Counted from the stretch's first letter, positions 13,450-25,999 are shown. The stretch: DNA of 64,000 bases from Epiperipatus broadwayi (GCA_028023455.1 JAQFVV010013317.1:94990-158989), one strand, 5' to 3'. Notes: generated by a model not told the origin, from the letters alone. Numbers and translations: made by a program.

Positions 13450-13578
13450 AATAATAAAGTAATAACTAATTGCTTGAGAGTTCATAAGAAGCTTGAGTGC
13501 TAAAAGGGATAGAATTGGATTCAATTCAAAGACTTTACACTCCAGGTTCTGAAGTGATATCATTGCACTAAAATAGTC
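13450..13578 (-). repeat. tRNA-derived SINE copy (S1)
   Basis: On the minus strand the head reads TAGTGCAATGATATC (box A-like), then GAATTGAATCC (box B-like, cf. GGTTCGAATCC) about 40 bases on. It is followed by ACTCAAGCTTCTTATGAACT and CAAGCAAT. This downstream segment matches 30421-30470 (ACTCAAACTTCTTATGACTT...CATGCAAT), showing a dispersed family. Copies are old and no target duplication was identified. Confidence 0.5.
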
Positions 13579-13783
13579 TATAATATAGGAGCCCCAGTAA
13601 AAATGATTTTTTTAAAATTATATAAGCAAAATAATATTTTAGCATTTTAATTTTATTTAGAAATAATAACTTTATAATTAATTTATCCAATTACACTACT
13701 TGTAATAATAACATAAAAAATTACAAATAACTGTTTATTTCATATTTTGTTTGTGGAACTATTTTATTGTGTTTCTTGGAAAA

Positions 13784-16700
13784 GTGCAAGGGATATTAAG
13801 AGTAGGTACATGTAATGTGAGAACCTTAAGGAATACTGAAAAATTGGTGATGATAGGTCAGTAATGTGATTGGGAAGACAATATTAAATAGTCCGACAAG
13901 GATAAATTGTCAATAAGAATCATGATAATATCTGCAAAACCCAGGGATTTAATAATTGTGCAGAGTTTTATGCCAATTATAGTCCTGATGATGAAGAATA
14001 TGAAAAGATAAAAAATAATAATGCAAAGATGGGATAAAGGTGTATGCATATTGTTATTAAGTGATTAAAATAAAACTGAGGGAAAAATAAAGAAGGCAAA
14101 TTGTGAGGGACTGTGGTATTAGAAGAAGAAACACAAGAGTTAATCAGCTTAAAGAGTTTTAAAAATATGTTTATGATGGTAAATACATAAATTAAAAATT
14201 ATCCAAGAAGGTTGTATACATAAAAGAGCCAAGCAGAGTAAAGCCACAAACTACTCTAAATTTTGTTTCAAGCCCTTTGAGTATTATAATATAATAAATA
14301 TTGTTTTCTCTACTGCAAGTGTACAATACAGTACTTTTCCACAGGTTGCATTTATAAATTAAGAAAAATGTAGCAACAGTTTTGTTATCAAAATATGCAG
14401 CTTCATTGATTACTTTAATATTTGTAAGACTATAATAATGTAGCAATAGCTCGGAATTGCAGTATCCAGATTCTCAGCTAAATTCTTCATAAAGACTGAA
14501 TGCTTTCTGATGCAATACAAGATCATCAACCAGAATGCTCTTATGATTCATATCACTTGCCTTAGATTTAGGTCTTCTTCTGCTTAAGCCAAAAAATTAT
14601 CTTTAATTTAGTAAAAACTTTAACTATTTCAGGTGCATGAATCTGTTTCCATCTTTTTATAATTTCTCGGATCAATGACTCATTCTTTTGAAACATAGGG
14701 CCGATTTCAGAAAATGACTTCTTAATTTATTTATTAAATCAATAATATTTTTCTCACTTATTTATATGACTTTTTTTGAATTTATGCTCTCTGTATTACA
14801 TTACAATATAGTTGATTAAAGATATATTAATATATATTATATATAAAACTTTTTGTACACACATGTTAACAAATTCTATTTAACTCATGAAGAAAACATG
14901 CTTAAAAAATTAACATTTGAAATTTGAAAACGTTATATTTAGCAAGAAAAAAATGGCTGCCACCATAACAGAGATTTGTAAAAATTAATAAGTTTATGAA
15001 TTTCAATATATTTTTTTGATTGTTTGTTTACATTTTTTTTTTTTTTTTTTGGCATAGCTTATAAATGAAATTGTGTAGATAAATGCAACATAGTTTGTGA
15101 CTTCACTGTAATAGAAAAAATATCAGAAATGCTATTAAGAATTTCATACATCAATTGGGACTGATTTAAATTCTGATCATAATATGATAAAATTAAATTT
15201 GAGTTTTAAAAAAAAATTAAAAAGTGGAAAGAGACTGCAAAATGGAATATGCAAAAACTGAAAGTAATGAAGAAGGGAAGGTTTAATTAATGACTCACAA
15301 TGTGATAAAGAAATTATAAAAGATGAAATGTAAATGAATGATTATGATAGATGGGCATAGAGGCAATACTGAAAATAAGAAATTCAATAGGAACAAATTG
15401 ATTTAAGAAGGCTAAGAAGCTTTGGAATAACTGATATAATATTTTTTTTAAAAATGGAGCAGAGTATTGGCTGAAGAAAAAATTTCTTGTACATAAAAGT
15501 ATTTCAATTAAAAAAGAGACAAAATATAATGTTTAACACGAGTTAACAGTATCATTTGAAATAAAGAAAAAGAGTTAATGAACAAATTAGCTGGCAAGAA
15601 TAGAAGTTTTTTTTTAATTGATATATTGAAATAATTGTAATGACTACATTCAGTATTATTTTAAAAAGAGTAATGATTCATCTAATCATGAGATTGAGAA
15701 ATAAAAGACTGGTATGGATATACTGAAAAAAGTGATTAAAGTAATGAAAATTAGTAGAGCTATAGAGATTAATACAACATCTACACAAAGATGTTGAAGT
15801 GAGAGATTCTATAGTTAAAAAATTGTGGGTTTGTGTAATTTGACATATAATAATGAAAATTGGCTTAAGGACTTTTTAAAAACTATGATTCTCAATGCTA
15901 AGAAGAAAACAACTGTTAAATGTAAAGAGTATGGGACAATAAGCTTGATACTGTTTAAGATTTTAACTCAAACAATATGTGGAGAATAGAATACAACACT
16001 GGAAAAGAAAAAAAATAGTTTTCAGAATAAGGGCATATATTAGAAAAAAATAAAATTGATTTGGAATATGTATATTGAACAAGAATAAGCATTAGATTGG
16101 AGGATTGAAAATTAAAGAAGTAAACTATAGAAATGTGTTACACACAAATGTTGCATGTCATCTGTGCTTTTAATATTTATTTAAAACAGATGATAAATAA
16201 ATATTTATATGGTGGAGGTACTAATGTTGGAGTTAGAATAATAATATGTATAAGTTTCATGGATAATATGATTCTTATAGGTGTGGATGAAAACAATATT
16301 TAATATATGTTGAATACAATGGAAAGACAGGAATATTAAATATGTGACAAGGATTATTGTGGATAAAACCCACACTTTGTGAATAGAAAAGAATGCAAAA
16401 GGAATATAGGTTAAATTTAAGGATAAAATGGCTTCGAAAATAAAATGAAAAAAATGATAATGAGATTAAAGAAATAATAATACTGGCTAAGGAGATATTT
16501 ACCAAAAAGAAGAAAATATTATGTGGGTTTTTGAAAAAAAGACTGATCAAATACTATGTGTGGAGTATGTATAGTTTAGAGATGTGAATACTAAATGAAG
16601 AAGATAGTTGAATAAATAAAGTGACAAATAAGAAAATTTTGATGATAATGGATAAAAAAAACTGATTTGAGATTAGACAAAGAGAAACTAGATAGGGAAA

Positions 16701-16810
16701 ATATTGAGAAGAAAAAATTGTTTAATGAGAAATGTTTTGGAAGTAATAACAATAGAAAAAGTGATGAAAGAAATTGATCATATTGGATATAAATGAAGTA
16801 TTTGAAATTA
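13784..16810 (+). mobile_element. Decayed RTE-like non-LTR retrotransposon, interrupted
   Basis: It begins ILRVGTCNVRTLRNTEKL (13790-13850), the classic start of RTE-type endonucleases (KIGTWNVRTL). After an interruption it resumes near 15160 with TDLNSDHNMIKLNLSFKKK (linker). Then come WLKDFLKTMIL...VKCKEYGTISLI (reverse transcriptase, about 15860-15960) and FMDNMILIGVDENN (about 16260-16300), where FADD should be, so one catalytic aspartate is replaced. The C-terminal part extends to about 16800. There are dozens of stops. The segment 14190-15050 belongs to a different element. It is a different subfamily from the RTE-like copy at 23838. Confidence 0.65.
14192..14760 (-). pseudogene. Pogo/Tigger-like (jerky-type) transposase relic
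   Basis: The minus strand reads DLVLHQKAFSLYEEFS followed by NEAAYFDNKTVATFF. These resemble the CENP-B/jerky-type HTH segment (VLQEKALKLHEKL) and the GEAASAD...AVATFP stretch that precedes the DDE domain of Tigger elements. It sits inside the RTE-like relic at 13784-16810 in opposite orientation, so it is a later insertion or the product of a rearrangement. No terminal repeats were recognised and the catalytic core is not visible. Confidence 0.5.
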
Positions 16811-17752
16811 AAGATTCAGGCAATGAATAGAATACAATTGAGTTAACTGCATTATTGTCCTCTGGATGTGCACATAAGATACAATATCCTAATAATTATA
16901 TAGCTTATGTTCAGTTCATAATTAATATCTTAAGTAATTAGTGATTTTGCAAGAGCAAAGACAAATTTTTAAAATGGATGAATTTATTAATTTACTGTGT
17001 ATGATAAATAATTAAAAAATTTAATATAAATGAGTGAACCAAAAATTTAGCATTTTAAATTATGGGACAAGAGAAGAATTTTGTGCTAGAGCCTAATTTT
17101 TGTAATTATGTTACCTGCAACAACTCATTAAAAAAGTTATAAGAAATAAGTTGTGCATTTAAAAAAAAACTGACAAAGACATACACTTTTTCTTACATGT
17201 CATTTTCGGGTATCTACTCAATAAAATACTAGCAAAAAAAATAACATTATATCATTGCAAGATATAATTTATTATTGCTGCCTAAAATAAATCTTAGCAT
17301 TTCACAAACTTTAGTAATGGAGATGTGAGTCTCAAATCATCATTAATCAATAAAGTGATGTGATCCTTTAATTGGTATGTACCATATTTGAGAAAGAGTT
17401 AAAAGTGTGATTAAAATATAACTGAAATCATTAAAACATTTAATCTCTGGTTGGCATCAAATCTATACAATAAGATTAAATTGTTTTGCATTCAAAACTT
17501 TAAGATGTTTGATTTCAGTAATAAAAGACAATTTTGAATGCAAGTATTTTTGCAAGTCTAATGCTCCTTGCTGATAAAAATAGTAGACAAAAACTGATAT
17601 GAAGATTTAGTTATCACTACAATAAATAACTCTGGAAAAGAGTAAAATAATAGATTACTGCTTCTATCTATTCCATTTGAATAAATAATGTGGATATAAA
17701 TTATTTCTATCCTGAGTGAGCTACATGTGATGAAATATTGACAACTTAAACA
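16811..17752. other. A+T-rich intergenic
   Basis: Nothing assignable is seen. Confidence 0.5.
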
Positions 17753-17913
17753 TCACATATCATCATCATCATCAACCATTATCAATCCATCAAGATGAAG
17801 GTCTCTCCAAGTTCAATCCATCTTCTATGATCTTTAGCTTCTCTTCTCCACATCACTCCTGCATACTTTCTTATTTCATCCATCCATCTCACATGGATGG
17901 ATGGTTCACATAT
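17753..17913 (-). mobile_element. 5'-truncated RTE-like 3' end (same family as 23838-26655)
   Basis: Bases 17761-17905 match the last ~135 bases of the element at 23838 with few differences, including the terminal (ATC)n tail and the coded W(M/I)DEI region. A possible 8-bp duplication, TCACATAT, lies at 17753-17760 and 17906-17913. Severe 5' truncation is typical of LINE retrotransposition. Confidence 0.8.
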
Positions 17914-18177
17914 ATGTACAAACAAATGTAAAAAAAAAAAAAAAGTTGTTTCCAAGAAATAATAACAGAAAAGGTCTGGAAAATGTTTACACTGAATAAT
18001 AGCAGTATATTGTAAATCTAAAAGACTTGAGTAGTTATAAATTTAACTTAGGCACATTATTCAATTTATTATATATCTTATAACACAATATTTTCATTTA
18101 TTGAGTGTTATAATGAGGATATAAATTATTCCATGGTTAATCCATATATATAAATCAATGTTGAATTGCAAAAACAT
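17914..18177. other. A+T-rich; possible 3' UTR of the exon at 18178
   Basis: On the minus strand, AATAAA hexamers occur at 18097-18102 and 18065-18070, suitably downstream of the stop codon at 18178-18180. No other feature is visible. Confidence 0.3.
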
Positions 18178-18287
18178 TCAAACTTCAACATCAAATAAGA
18201 TGCTATCAAGACGCATAACAAAAAGATCATTTCTGTGTGGATATTCAGATATTTCAGCAGCATCCTGCTCATCTGATGAAGCAGTTT
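18178..18287 (-). CDS. Putative terminal coding exon of an unidentified host gene
   Basis: On the minus strand a T-rich tract ending TTTTATTTTACAG is followed by 35 open codons and TGA. The peptide includes HRNDLFVMRLDSILFDVEV at its end, after an acidic stretch (SSDEQDAAEISE). The exon enters in phase 2 (two bases before the first whole codon). Its base composition is clearly richer in G+C than the surroundings, and it contains no transposon motif. I do not recognise the protein. Upstream exons would lie above 18300 on the minus strand, probably beyond the window or across very long introns. It could still be a retrocopy fragment or a chance frame. Confidence 0.45.
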
Positions 18288-20375
18288 CTGTAAAATAAAA
18301 ATGTTTAATCTGGAAAATGTGATTGCTCATAATTTCATACAAGCAAATAAGAAATATGCTATAAATCTAATAGATTTGATTGTTTACATATTTATATGAT
18401 GAAATATAAAAATGCATAATTAATAATAATAGTTTAAATTAATATATATTAAAAAAGACTAGCATGTTTTAAATATATAAAGGTTGACATGCATAGATAT
18501 CACATGAAGGAAAGACTCCCATATTTAGAGCACTGTTTAATTATGTCCTTTTGTTATTATATATTTTCTTTCTATAGATTTCAATATTAATTCTACGTAG
18601 AAAATACTAATCTACATCAGTATATATATATACATACATTTGTTTCATTTTTGTATAAATTAAAAAAACCTGAATGATAAAAATTTAGATTTTAATTTAT
18701 CAATCAATCAGTGACAACATTCTAAAAATACTTTATTTCCAAAAACTATTCAATAAATAGCATTTTGTTATCCTGAGTTAAACTTTTGATAATGTGATAA
18801 ACTATTTCAAATAAAATATTCATTTAAAAGCAATACCTCTTACCATATGCTACATTGCTTCTTAATCACAATACTCCATAAATTTGTCTGTGTGATGAAC
18901 ACTTTTTAGTTTTTAATAGTATACTTTCTATTAGCTATATATGAATTTTAATAGAATATATGTGTTTCATCTATATTATTATTATTAAGTGTCCTTAATT
19001 TAATAGACAATCCTGAAGTCCACCCATCTCATTTATTTTTAGTCTCACTATCAATTTTTCCAAACCTTATGTTTCTAATGAGTAATTCACCTCAAAAGTC
19101 TTCCCACTCCCAAAGAATGAAAAGCAGTATATAGCTATCTCGTAGTCCTGTTGCCAGCTATATAATAGAATTGGTTAAGCAAACTTGCTACGTAATCATT
19201 TCTCAATTTATAAAAAGTCAAGGGGCAGGGGGTAAGCGGATACACATCTTTCCACCTTACATAAGATTTTCAACATATGATTCAATAATTGGTTTTCTTT
19301 TTTATAAAGGGGTTCTGGATATGCATGTGTGGATAAAATCCATTTTTTTAAATATATGGTCATCTAAAAATAAATATAAAATTTTAGATTAACAAATTTT
19401 TTAAAAGCAAGTTTATTTTTTTATTTAAAAAGCAGCAAGAAAAAAAAAGTATTAAATCTAAAAATGATTTCAAATAAAAGTTAATTTTTAATAGCATATC
19501 GATTTGTGTGTTTCGTCTTATAGTTTTTTGTTATGGGATTTTAAATATTAATTTCAAAAGATTTACTGTGACAAGTAATAATATACCTTTGTGGTTAATT
19601 GTCCATTTCATACTTATTCAAAAATTATTTTGTTTATTAAGAAAATATAGTGAAGAAAAAATAGAAAATAATACAGAGAAGATTATATTTTATTCATTAA
19701 TCAAATATGAAAATTAATAACTAATGGGATATAATATTTCACTTATTTGAAATGCATCACCTATAGTAGGATTTTAAAACTGCAGGATTTATGAGAGATA
19801 CACTGGTAAAAAAAAACAACTTAAAAATAATTAATAAATGTGCATATATGACACAAATATATAATTTAAAAAACTGAACTCCATATCCCACTTTCAAACT
19901 CAGAAAAAGACCCAGTTTAGTTAACAAATTGACTAAGAAAAATCTTGCCTGAAACCATAGATTACAAAGTTATAAAGAAATTAGAAACATTCCATTTTTG
20001 TAAAAATATAAAAAATGCAGTTTTGTGGAAAATAGTATTCATAAAAAAAACTAATTGTAAAGAAACATCTACTTATCTTTTTCTATTAAAGATAAAACCC
20101 ACCATAAGTTAACAATCATATAGGCCATGTTTTTCTCATTGTGTCTAAACAGAAAATATTCATGCATTTAATATAGGTACACAATATCTGGCATAAAGTA
20201 ATTGCTAATGATTTTGCTATGCTGAGGCTATTAAAAAATGGTAGATCTGAATTTAGTTCAGTCTCATATAGCTATTTAAATTAGATAGCTCGATTTAAAG
20301 ACATTTTCATGTCCGAAAATTCAGAGTTTCTACTTAAATATATGTATGAAATAAGTTCTGGTTTTTTGAATTGAT
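18288..20375. other. A+T-rich, possible intron
   Basis: If the exon at 18178 is real this is its upstream intron. Open stretches near 19171 and 19508 have no recognisable motif. Confidence 0.35.
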
Positions 20376-20610
20376 GTTTTGGGTCTAGTGTCAGAATATT
20401 CTAGCTCTCCACTGATGTTAGCCATAAGCTCGAAACCAGATGGTCTGGAGTGGGAGTGATAGAGATTTTAAATATTTTCTCATACCGCACTTATTAATTA
20501 AGAGCTTGTTTGAGCTATTGTTACACTCTCTGTATTACATTTTTGTAACTACAAGCTTATTAAAAGTAATGTCATGTTTTATATGACTTGCTTTTTTAAT
20601 TATTATAATA
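20376..20610 (+). mobile_element. Hairpin-family B/F element, one arm plus tail
   Basis: In reverse complement it aligns with the family B arm: GCTTGTAGTTACA (cf. GCTTGTAAGTTATA), GACCATCTGGTTTCGAGCTT (cf. GACCATGGTTTCGTGCTT) and GACACTAGACC (cf. GACACTAGATC). To the right it carries the tail TAACTACAAGCTTA...GTCATG then ATATGACTTGCTTT, as at 10601-10663. The other arm is missing, so this is a truncated copy or the ancestral non-palindromic state. Confidence 0.6.
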
Positions 20611-20689
20611 GACCTATAGTAAAATCATGGGCAGATAATAAATTGAACATCATAGCAGCAGACTGAGTGTGACAGTTCCATTTAGTACA

Positions 20690-20870
20690 TTGGACTGAAT
20701 TTTTGCTTCGAGTCAATCATTCTACTATTGTGCTAAAGTACTTGGGCAAAGTGAGTGATGATTAGTTCAAACAATATGACATTCAACCGCCATAAAAGAA
20801 AAATTTCAATTCAAAAATAATGTAGAAGTTCAAATCTATCATTTTATCATTGCACTGAACTATAAAGAGC
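20690..20870 (-). repeat. tRNA-like SINE heads (two degraded)
   Basis: On the minus strand TAGCACAATAGTAGAATG with TGACTCGAAGC (20690-20745), and CAGTGCAATGATAAAATG with GATTTGAACTTC (20826-20865), have box A/box B-like spacing. They resemble the head of the copy at 30421-30505. Both are short and old. Confidence 0.3.
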
Positions 20871-21705
20871 TAAATATTTCTCATGTTATGAATAGAATAC
20901 AAATCTAAGTAAATAAATTCATTTGATTTTGACCATGTGACTGCTACACTTTTTAATGTTTTGCTGAAGAATGACATTATTATAGTCCTCGTATATAAGA
21001 TATGATTATCATACTTCATAATAATAAAAATTTTAATTAACTTTTCTCCAGAAAAGAATATCTGATAATAAATCACTATTTTTTATTCATCATAATTAAT
21101 ACTATCAAATAACTTAAAAAGTCCCAAATTTAATTTTATTATTATATAGTGAAGTCATTTCTGTTAACCATCAGAATAGCATTGCTCCAAAATGTCCTAT
21201 CAGCTGTTTGGTTTTTAAGGCTCTTCAAGGATACATTTATTACTATTTATGATTGGATTTATTCATTTCATTACTAGTTATTCTCTTCTTCATTCATCAA
21301 CCTTTTTATACTTTTCTAAATTGTGATGATCAATAATAAGACCAAAAGATGACAATTTTAGCTTGCCATTGCATTAATTGAAAGTTCAGCTTTAATCTAA
21401 GCCTGGATGTATTTATTCATTTTCATTAAGCTCTGGAGTATAAATCATTATTATTTTCCTATCTTTCATAGGGCCACATTTACATTTATAATGCCACATA
21501 AAGACTTTTTCAGAACTTTTCATTATGGTTCAGCTAACATCAGTCTATGCCTCATCTTAATGGTTCTATCATTTTTGAGAAATGATTTAATGAGGCATTA
21601 ATTGTCAATAGCTTCTAAGGGTTTCCTTAATAATTTTAGTGTCAGATATTGACTCTATCATCATAATTATTTATTTTCATATTTAGTTGTAATTCATCTT
21701 TCCAG
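20871..21705. other. Intergenic
   Basis: No gene is recognised. A minus-strand run with YTPELNENE-like and GLIIDHHNLEKYKK-like words at about 21270-21500 may be a transposon relic, but I cannot place it. Confidence 0.3.
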
Positions 21706-22598
21706 TGTGTTAACTTTTATTAAAACAGGCAAAACTCTCCACACAGTAACCAAAGTAATCAATGGATACCAGAAGGCTTGTGCACAAAATCCCTATCTAG
21801 TACCTACTCATCCAATATCCCCAGATTACTTTCTAGCTAGTGGCTTTTGTCAGTGAGGAGCCTTGGATCTGAGAGCACTGCACCTAGATCTTAGGATCTA
21901 ATGCAACCCTCCAACAGCCACCTTTTATCTCTACTTAACTACAAAACCTTGAGAACAAAATTGAAAACACAATATTTTCAATCCAAGCTCATTACCTTAT
22001 ATAGTCATATAGGTCTGAACTCAATTCAGTACCCATACATTTTGGTGTCTTTGATTCTTTAATAACCATAGCCACCACTATCCTATTAGGCAGGATTGGT
22101 ATTTATCCACTAAACATCACATGGTCACCATTTCTTATGCTTGCTCATAACTGTTATTAAAACAGGCAAAACTCTCCATGCAGTAGTGCCACTCAGTGCA
22201 AGCCAGAGTAATCAATGGATGCCAGAAGATTTGTGCATAAAATCCCTATCTAGTACCTACTTAACCAATATCCCCAGACTAGTTTCTAGCTTGTGGCTTT
22301 GGTCAGTGATGAGCCCCGGATCTGAGAGCACTGCACCTAGCACTGCAACCCTCCAGATCTGGGTGGAGTGCTCTCAGATCCAAGACTCCTCACTGATGAA
22401 AGCTACAAGCTAGAAACAAGTCTGGGGATATTGGATGAGTAGGCACTAGATATGGATTTTATGCACAAGCCTTCTGGCTTCCACTGATTGTTCTGGCTTG
22501 CACTGAGTGGCACTACTGTATGGAGAGTTTTGCCTGTTTTAATAATAGTTGTGAGCAAGCATAAGAAATGGTGATCGTGTGATGTTGTGTTAACTTTT
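21706..22598 (+). mobile_element. Hairpin retroposon, family A, copy 2 (long form)
   Basis: The insert (21719-22585) is flanked by an exact 13-bp duplication, TGTGTTAACTTTT, at 21706-21718 and 22586-22598. Its order is: one family unit forward (21719 to about 22112, starting ATTAAAACAGGCAAAAC), then a palindrome with arms 22113-22331 and 22368-22586 (219 bases each). The palindrome again contains the unit start CAGGCAAAACTCTCC in both directions. The right end is the tail ...GGTGATCGTGTGATG. Open frames in both directions are by-products of the palindrome and not genes. Confidence 0.8.
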
Positions 22599-23837
22599 CT
22601 AATAAATGTCATTAGGTTTTTATTTTTTCCCTCAATTCTGAATCCTTACTTGTCTTTATTCAACTCATTCACTACATATTCTATATTAAATTAGTTAACT
22701 CAAATTGTTTTTATTTTTTTCAAAGAAAGAAATTGGAAAATTTTTAATATCAACTATAAAAATAAAATTCTTAAATTTTTATATAATTTAAATTTTATAC
22801 ATTGTTAATTAATCTTATTTTCTTCATTTATTTTTTTTTTTTACGATTACTTTAATTACATTTTGTCAACATTTTTTTTATTTGTCTTTAACAGATTTAC
22901 TTTGTTGTATTTTTAAAAAATTATAGAGCAGTCAAGATAATCAAATAAATTAAACATAGAGCAAATGTATTGCAAAAGCTTATTTTCATTATTTATTTTA
23001 AAATTTATATATAAAACATTTTTTTCACTATTATTGACTTGTGATTAAGCTTTTGCAATACGTTTGCTATTATTGACTTGTATTAAAAACTCACTTAATA
23101 ATTTAAATATTTGTGATTTTGGTGAAATAATCATTTCCTTTGACTTAGTAGTACAACACCCGTGACCTTAAACTGAGTTCTAATATGGGAAGAATAAATC
23201 TTTTCATATTTTATTCAGGCTCAAAATTTTTACTTCACATAGCCAATATAGATAACATCCATAGAGTCTAACAAAGAAAAAAACGGTTCAAATCTTTCTT
23301 GCTTTGCTATTAGCATACTGTTTATGAGCAATACTTTTCCTCCACTATTTCTCTATTAAGAGTTTTTACCTTATAGAAAAATTTAAAAGCTGAGAGTTTC
23401 TTTTTTAATAATCTATATTTATTATAAAATTAGAGCACTTATGTGCCATCTATCAGCATATTTTGTAAATAAGATATTAGATATCATTTATAATATCACA
23501 TTCTGTATATAAATTATGTAAATACATTTTTTTTTAAAAAAAATTATCAATTATGTCAAACTCTAGATATTTATAAATTAAAACAGATTTGAATCTTATT
23601 TATATTTAACAAATTTGGTATGTTTTATGTGAAAGTGTGAAAAATGAAACAAAATTATTAAATGCAATGCTTTTTCATAATCAATATCACTCTTATCATT
23701 ATATTCTACAGAAGTAAAAATTATAGTCAATCCATTTTAATAAACTTTACTATGATAATATATATATTTAATATCAGTCAAATAATACATAATAAATTAA
23801 AATATTGGTTTTAACTCTATAATTTTCAACATACCAA
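22599..23837. other. A+T-rich intergenic
   Basis: Nothing is assignable, apart from T runs near 22830 and 23528. Confidence 0.5.
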
Positions 23838-23849
23838 TCATCATCATCA

Positions 23850-24116
23850 TCAACCATTATCAATCCACTGCAGGATGAAGGTCTCTCCAAGTTTAATCCA
23901 TCTTCTCCGATCTTTAGCTTCTCTTCTCCACAACACCTCTGCACATTTTCTTATTTCATCCATCCATCTCACATGTGGTCTCTTTCTGGGTCTTTTACAA
24001 TCTCTTGGAATCCAGTTTAAAATTTCAATTGTCCATCTATTATCATCTCTTCTAGCAATATGTCCATCCCAACTCCATTTCAATCTTTTTAATTTTTTCA
24101 ATAAGGTCAGTAACAC
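23850..24116 (-). pseudogene. RTE-like ORF, C-terminal domain
   Basis: The stretch encodes HIARRDDNRWT, DCKRPRKRPHVRW and DRRRWIKLGETFILQW, the module that follows the reverse transcriptase in this element type (family pattern GHxARxxDxRW...RGRPxxRW). It is out of frame with the reverse transcriptase at 24052-24639, overlapping by about 65 bases, so one frameshift separates them. Confidence 0.8.
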
Positions 24117-25429
24117 CTGTTTGTTGTCTTACCCATACATTGCATTTTCGATCTCTTCTTGTTACTCCCAACATACATCTCTCCATACTCCTTTGAGTGG
24201 TCTGAAGTCTCTGTATTGCTCTTCTATTAAGTGTCCAAGTCTCAGATCCATAAGTAAGAACTGGTAAAACACATTTGTTAAAAACCATCCTTTTCAAACA
24301 CATAGGCATATTTCCTTTTAGTATCAAGTTATTTCCATCAAAAACACTCCAACCAAGTTTAATTCTATGATTAATTTCCTCCATTATGTTTCCATCTGTA
24401 TTAATAATCTGACCAAGGTATTTGTAACTGTTAACTTCTTCTAATTCTTCATAATCAATCTTTATTTTCATATTTTGAGCAAATCGATTAAACATTACTT
24501 TAGTCTTTTTAACATTTATCTTTAGTCCTACTTTTCTACTTTCATCTGCTAACTCCTGCAACATTTCCTGCAGCTCTGAAGCATTATTTGCAAAAACAAC
24601 TACATCATTTGCGAAATCTAAATGACTTAAATACTCCATTTACTTTCACTCCTTTAGTTTCCCATTTTAATCCACAAAATACTTCTTGCAGCACTGCTGT
24701 AAAGAGTTTTGGAGATATGGAGTCACCTTGTCTTACACCTTTCTCGATGTTGATTTTTCCAGTATCATTATGTAATCTAATTGTTGCTGTTGCATTTTTA
24801 TAAATATTCTTTAAAATATGACAATATCCTGGATCTATACCTTGATGATCCAATGCTTTAATCACTGAAGAAATGTGTATAGAATCGAATGCGTTTTCAT
24901 AATCTACAAATCCAAAACATAATGACAACTCACATTCGTTTGTCCTTTCTATGACTTCTCTCAATACCTGGATATGATCTATTGTACTAAAACCACTTTT
25001 AAATCCAGCTTGTTCTCTTGGTTGGTGGAAATCCAAAGTTCTCTGCAGACGAGTTGTAATTATCTTGGTAAAAATTTTATATAAAACTGATAAAAGGCTG
25101 ATAGGTCTGTAATTTCTAATATCTTCTTTATCACCTTTTTTAAATATTAATATTATTACTGCATTCTTCCAATCTTCCGGTACATCTTTATCATTTAGAC
25201 ATTTGGTATATAACTTTGCTAAAATTGTTTCTATTTCTTCACCTGCTTCTTTTAATATATCAATTATAATTCCATCATTTCCTGGAGCCTTTCCTTTCTT
25301 CATACACTTAATTGCATGTCTCACTTCTTCATGTAAAATTCTGGGCAATTCGGAAGATGTAATAGATATAGGAGGTACTTGTTCTTTATTATTATATAAT
25401 TCTTGATAAAAATCTTCTACCAATTTCAT
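24052..25429 (-). pseudogene. RTE-like reverse transcriptase, two frames
   Basis: The first part (25429-24605) carries NYRPISLLSVLYKIFTKII, QAGFKSGFSTIDHI, FVDYENAFDSI (motif A, catalytic aspartate intact) and GVRQGDSISPKLF (motif B). A one-base shift near 24630 moves into the second frame, MEYLSHLDFANDVVVFANN. There the motif C aspartate pair has become N-D (FAND for FADD), then GLKINVKKTKVMF and YGSETWTL follow. Frameshift plus lost aspartate mean no activity from this copy. Confidence 0.85.
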
Positions 25430-25470
25430 GATGTCGTCTCTCTTTTTAGTAATAATTCCATCTTTTTTTC

Positions 25471-25824
25471 TTATTGCAGATATAAATTTCCTACAATACC
25501 AAAATGTTGTTTAACATTCTTGAGACTTTTATTTTCTTCTACAGCTTTCCTTGCTATTGCACAGTTGTACTTTCTTATATCATTTTCAACTCTTTTCCGT
25601 ACCATTTTACAAAATTCGAGATATTCAATTCTTTTTAATACATCATTTTTGTATATCTTCATATTCCTTCTTTTCTTCATAAATTCTCTAGTCTCAGTAG
25701 AAATTTTATTAGTCAATTGCTGCTTTTTTCTACCAGCTATCTTTGTTGCAGTTTTTAAAAGTGTATCAGTTATTTTCATATTAATTTCATTCAAATCTGA
25801 ATCATGTTCAAAATCTCCTAACAC
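25471..25824 (-). pseudogene. RTE-like linker between endonuclease and reverse transcriptase
   Basis: A lysine- and arginine-rich open segment (LTNKISTETREFMKKRRNMK, AIARKAVEENKSLKN) in the expected position. It corresponds to the variable linker of LINE proteins and has no catalytic motif. Confidence 0.7.
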
Positions 25825-25999
25825 TTGAAACCTATTTGTAAGTTCTAATTTAAATTCATTAGAATGTTTCTGAAGATTAGGAATATCAACTGTAAATATT
25901 GTTTTTCTTAATAATTTTTGTCTTTCTAGTTTTACATTAACACGTAACTTACACCTTACTAATCGATGATCACTTCCTGTGTTAAATTTATTAAGAACA

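Noticed and set aside
22141-22612. Open frames on both strands (similar peptides KTGKTLHAVVPLSASQ and KTGKTLHTVVPLSASQ; also at 57328-57582)
   Set aside because: They are mirror images produced by the palindromic family A element; there is no domain, and the short copies destroy the frame.
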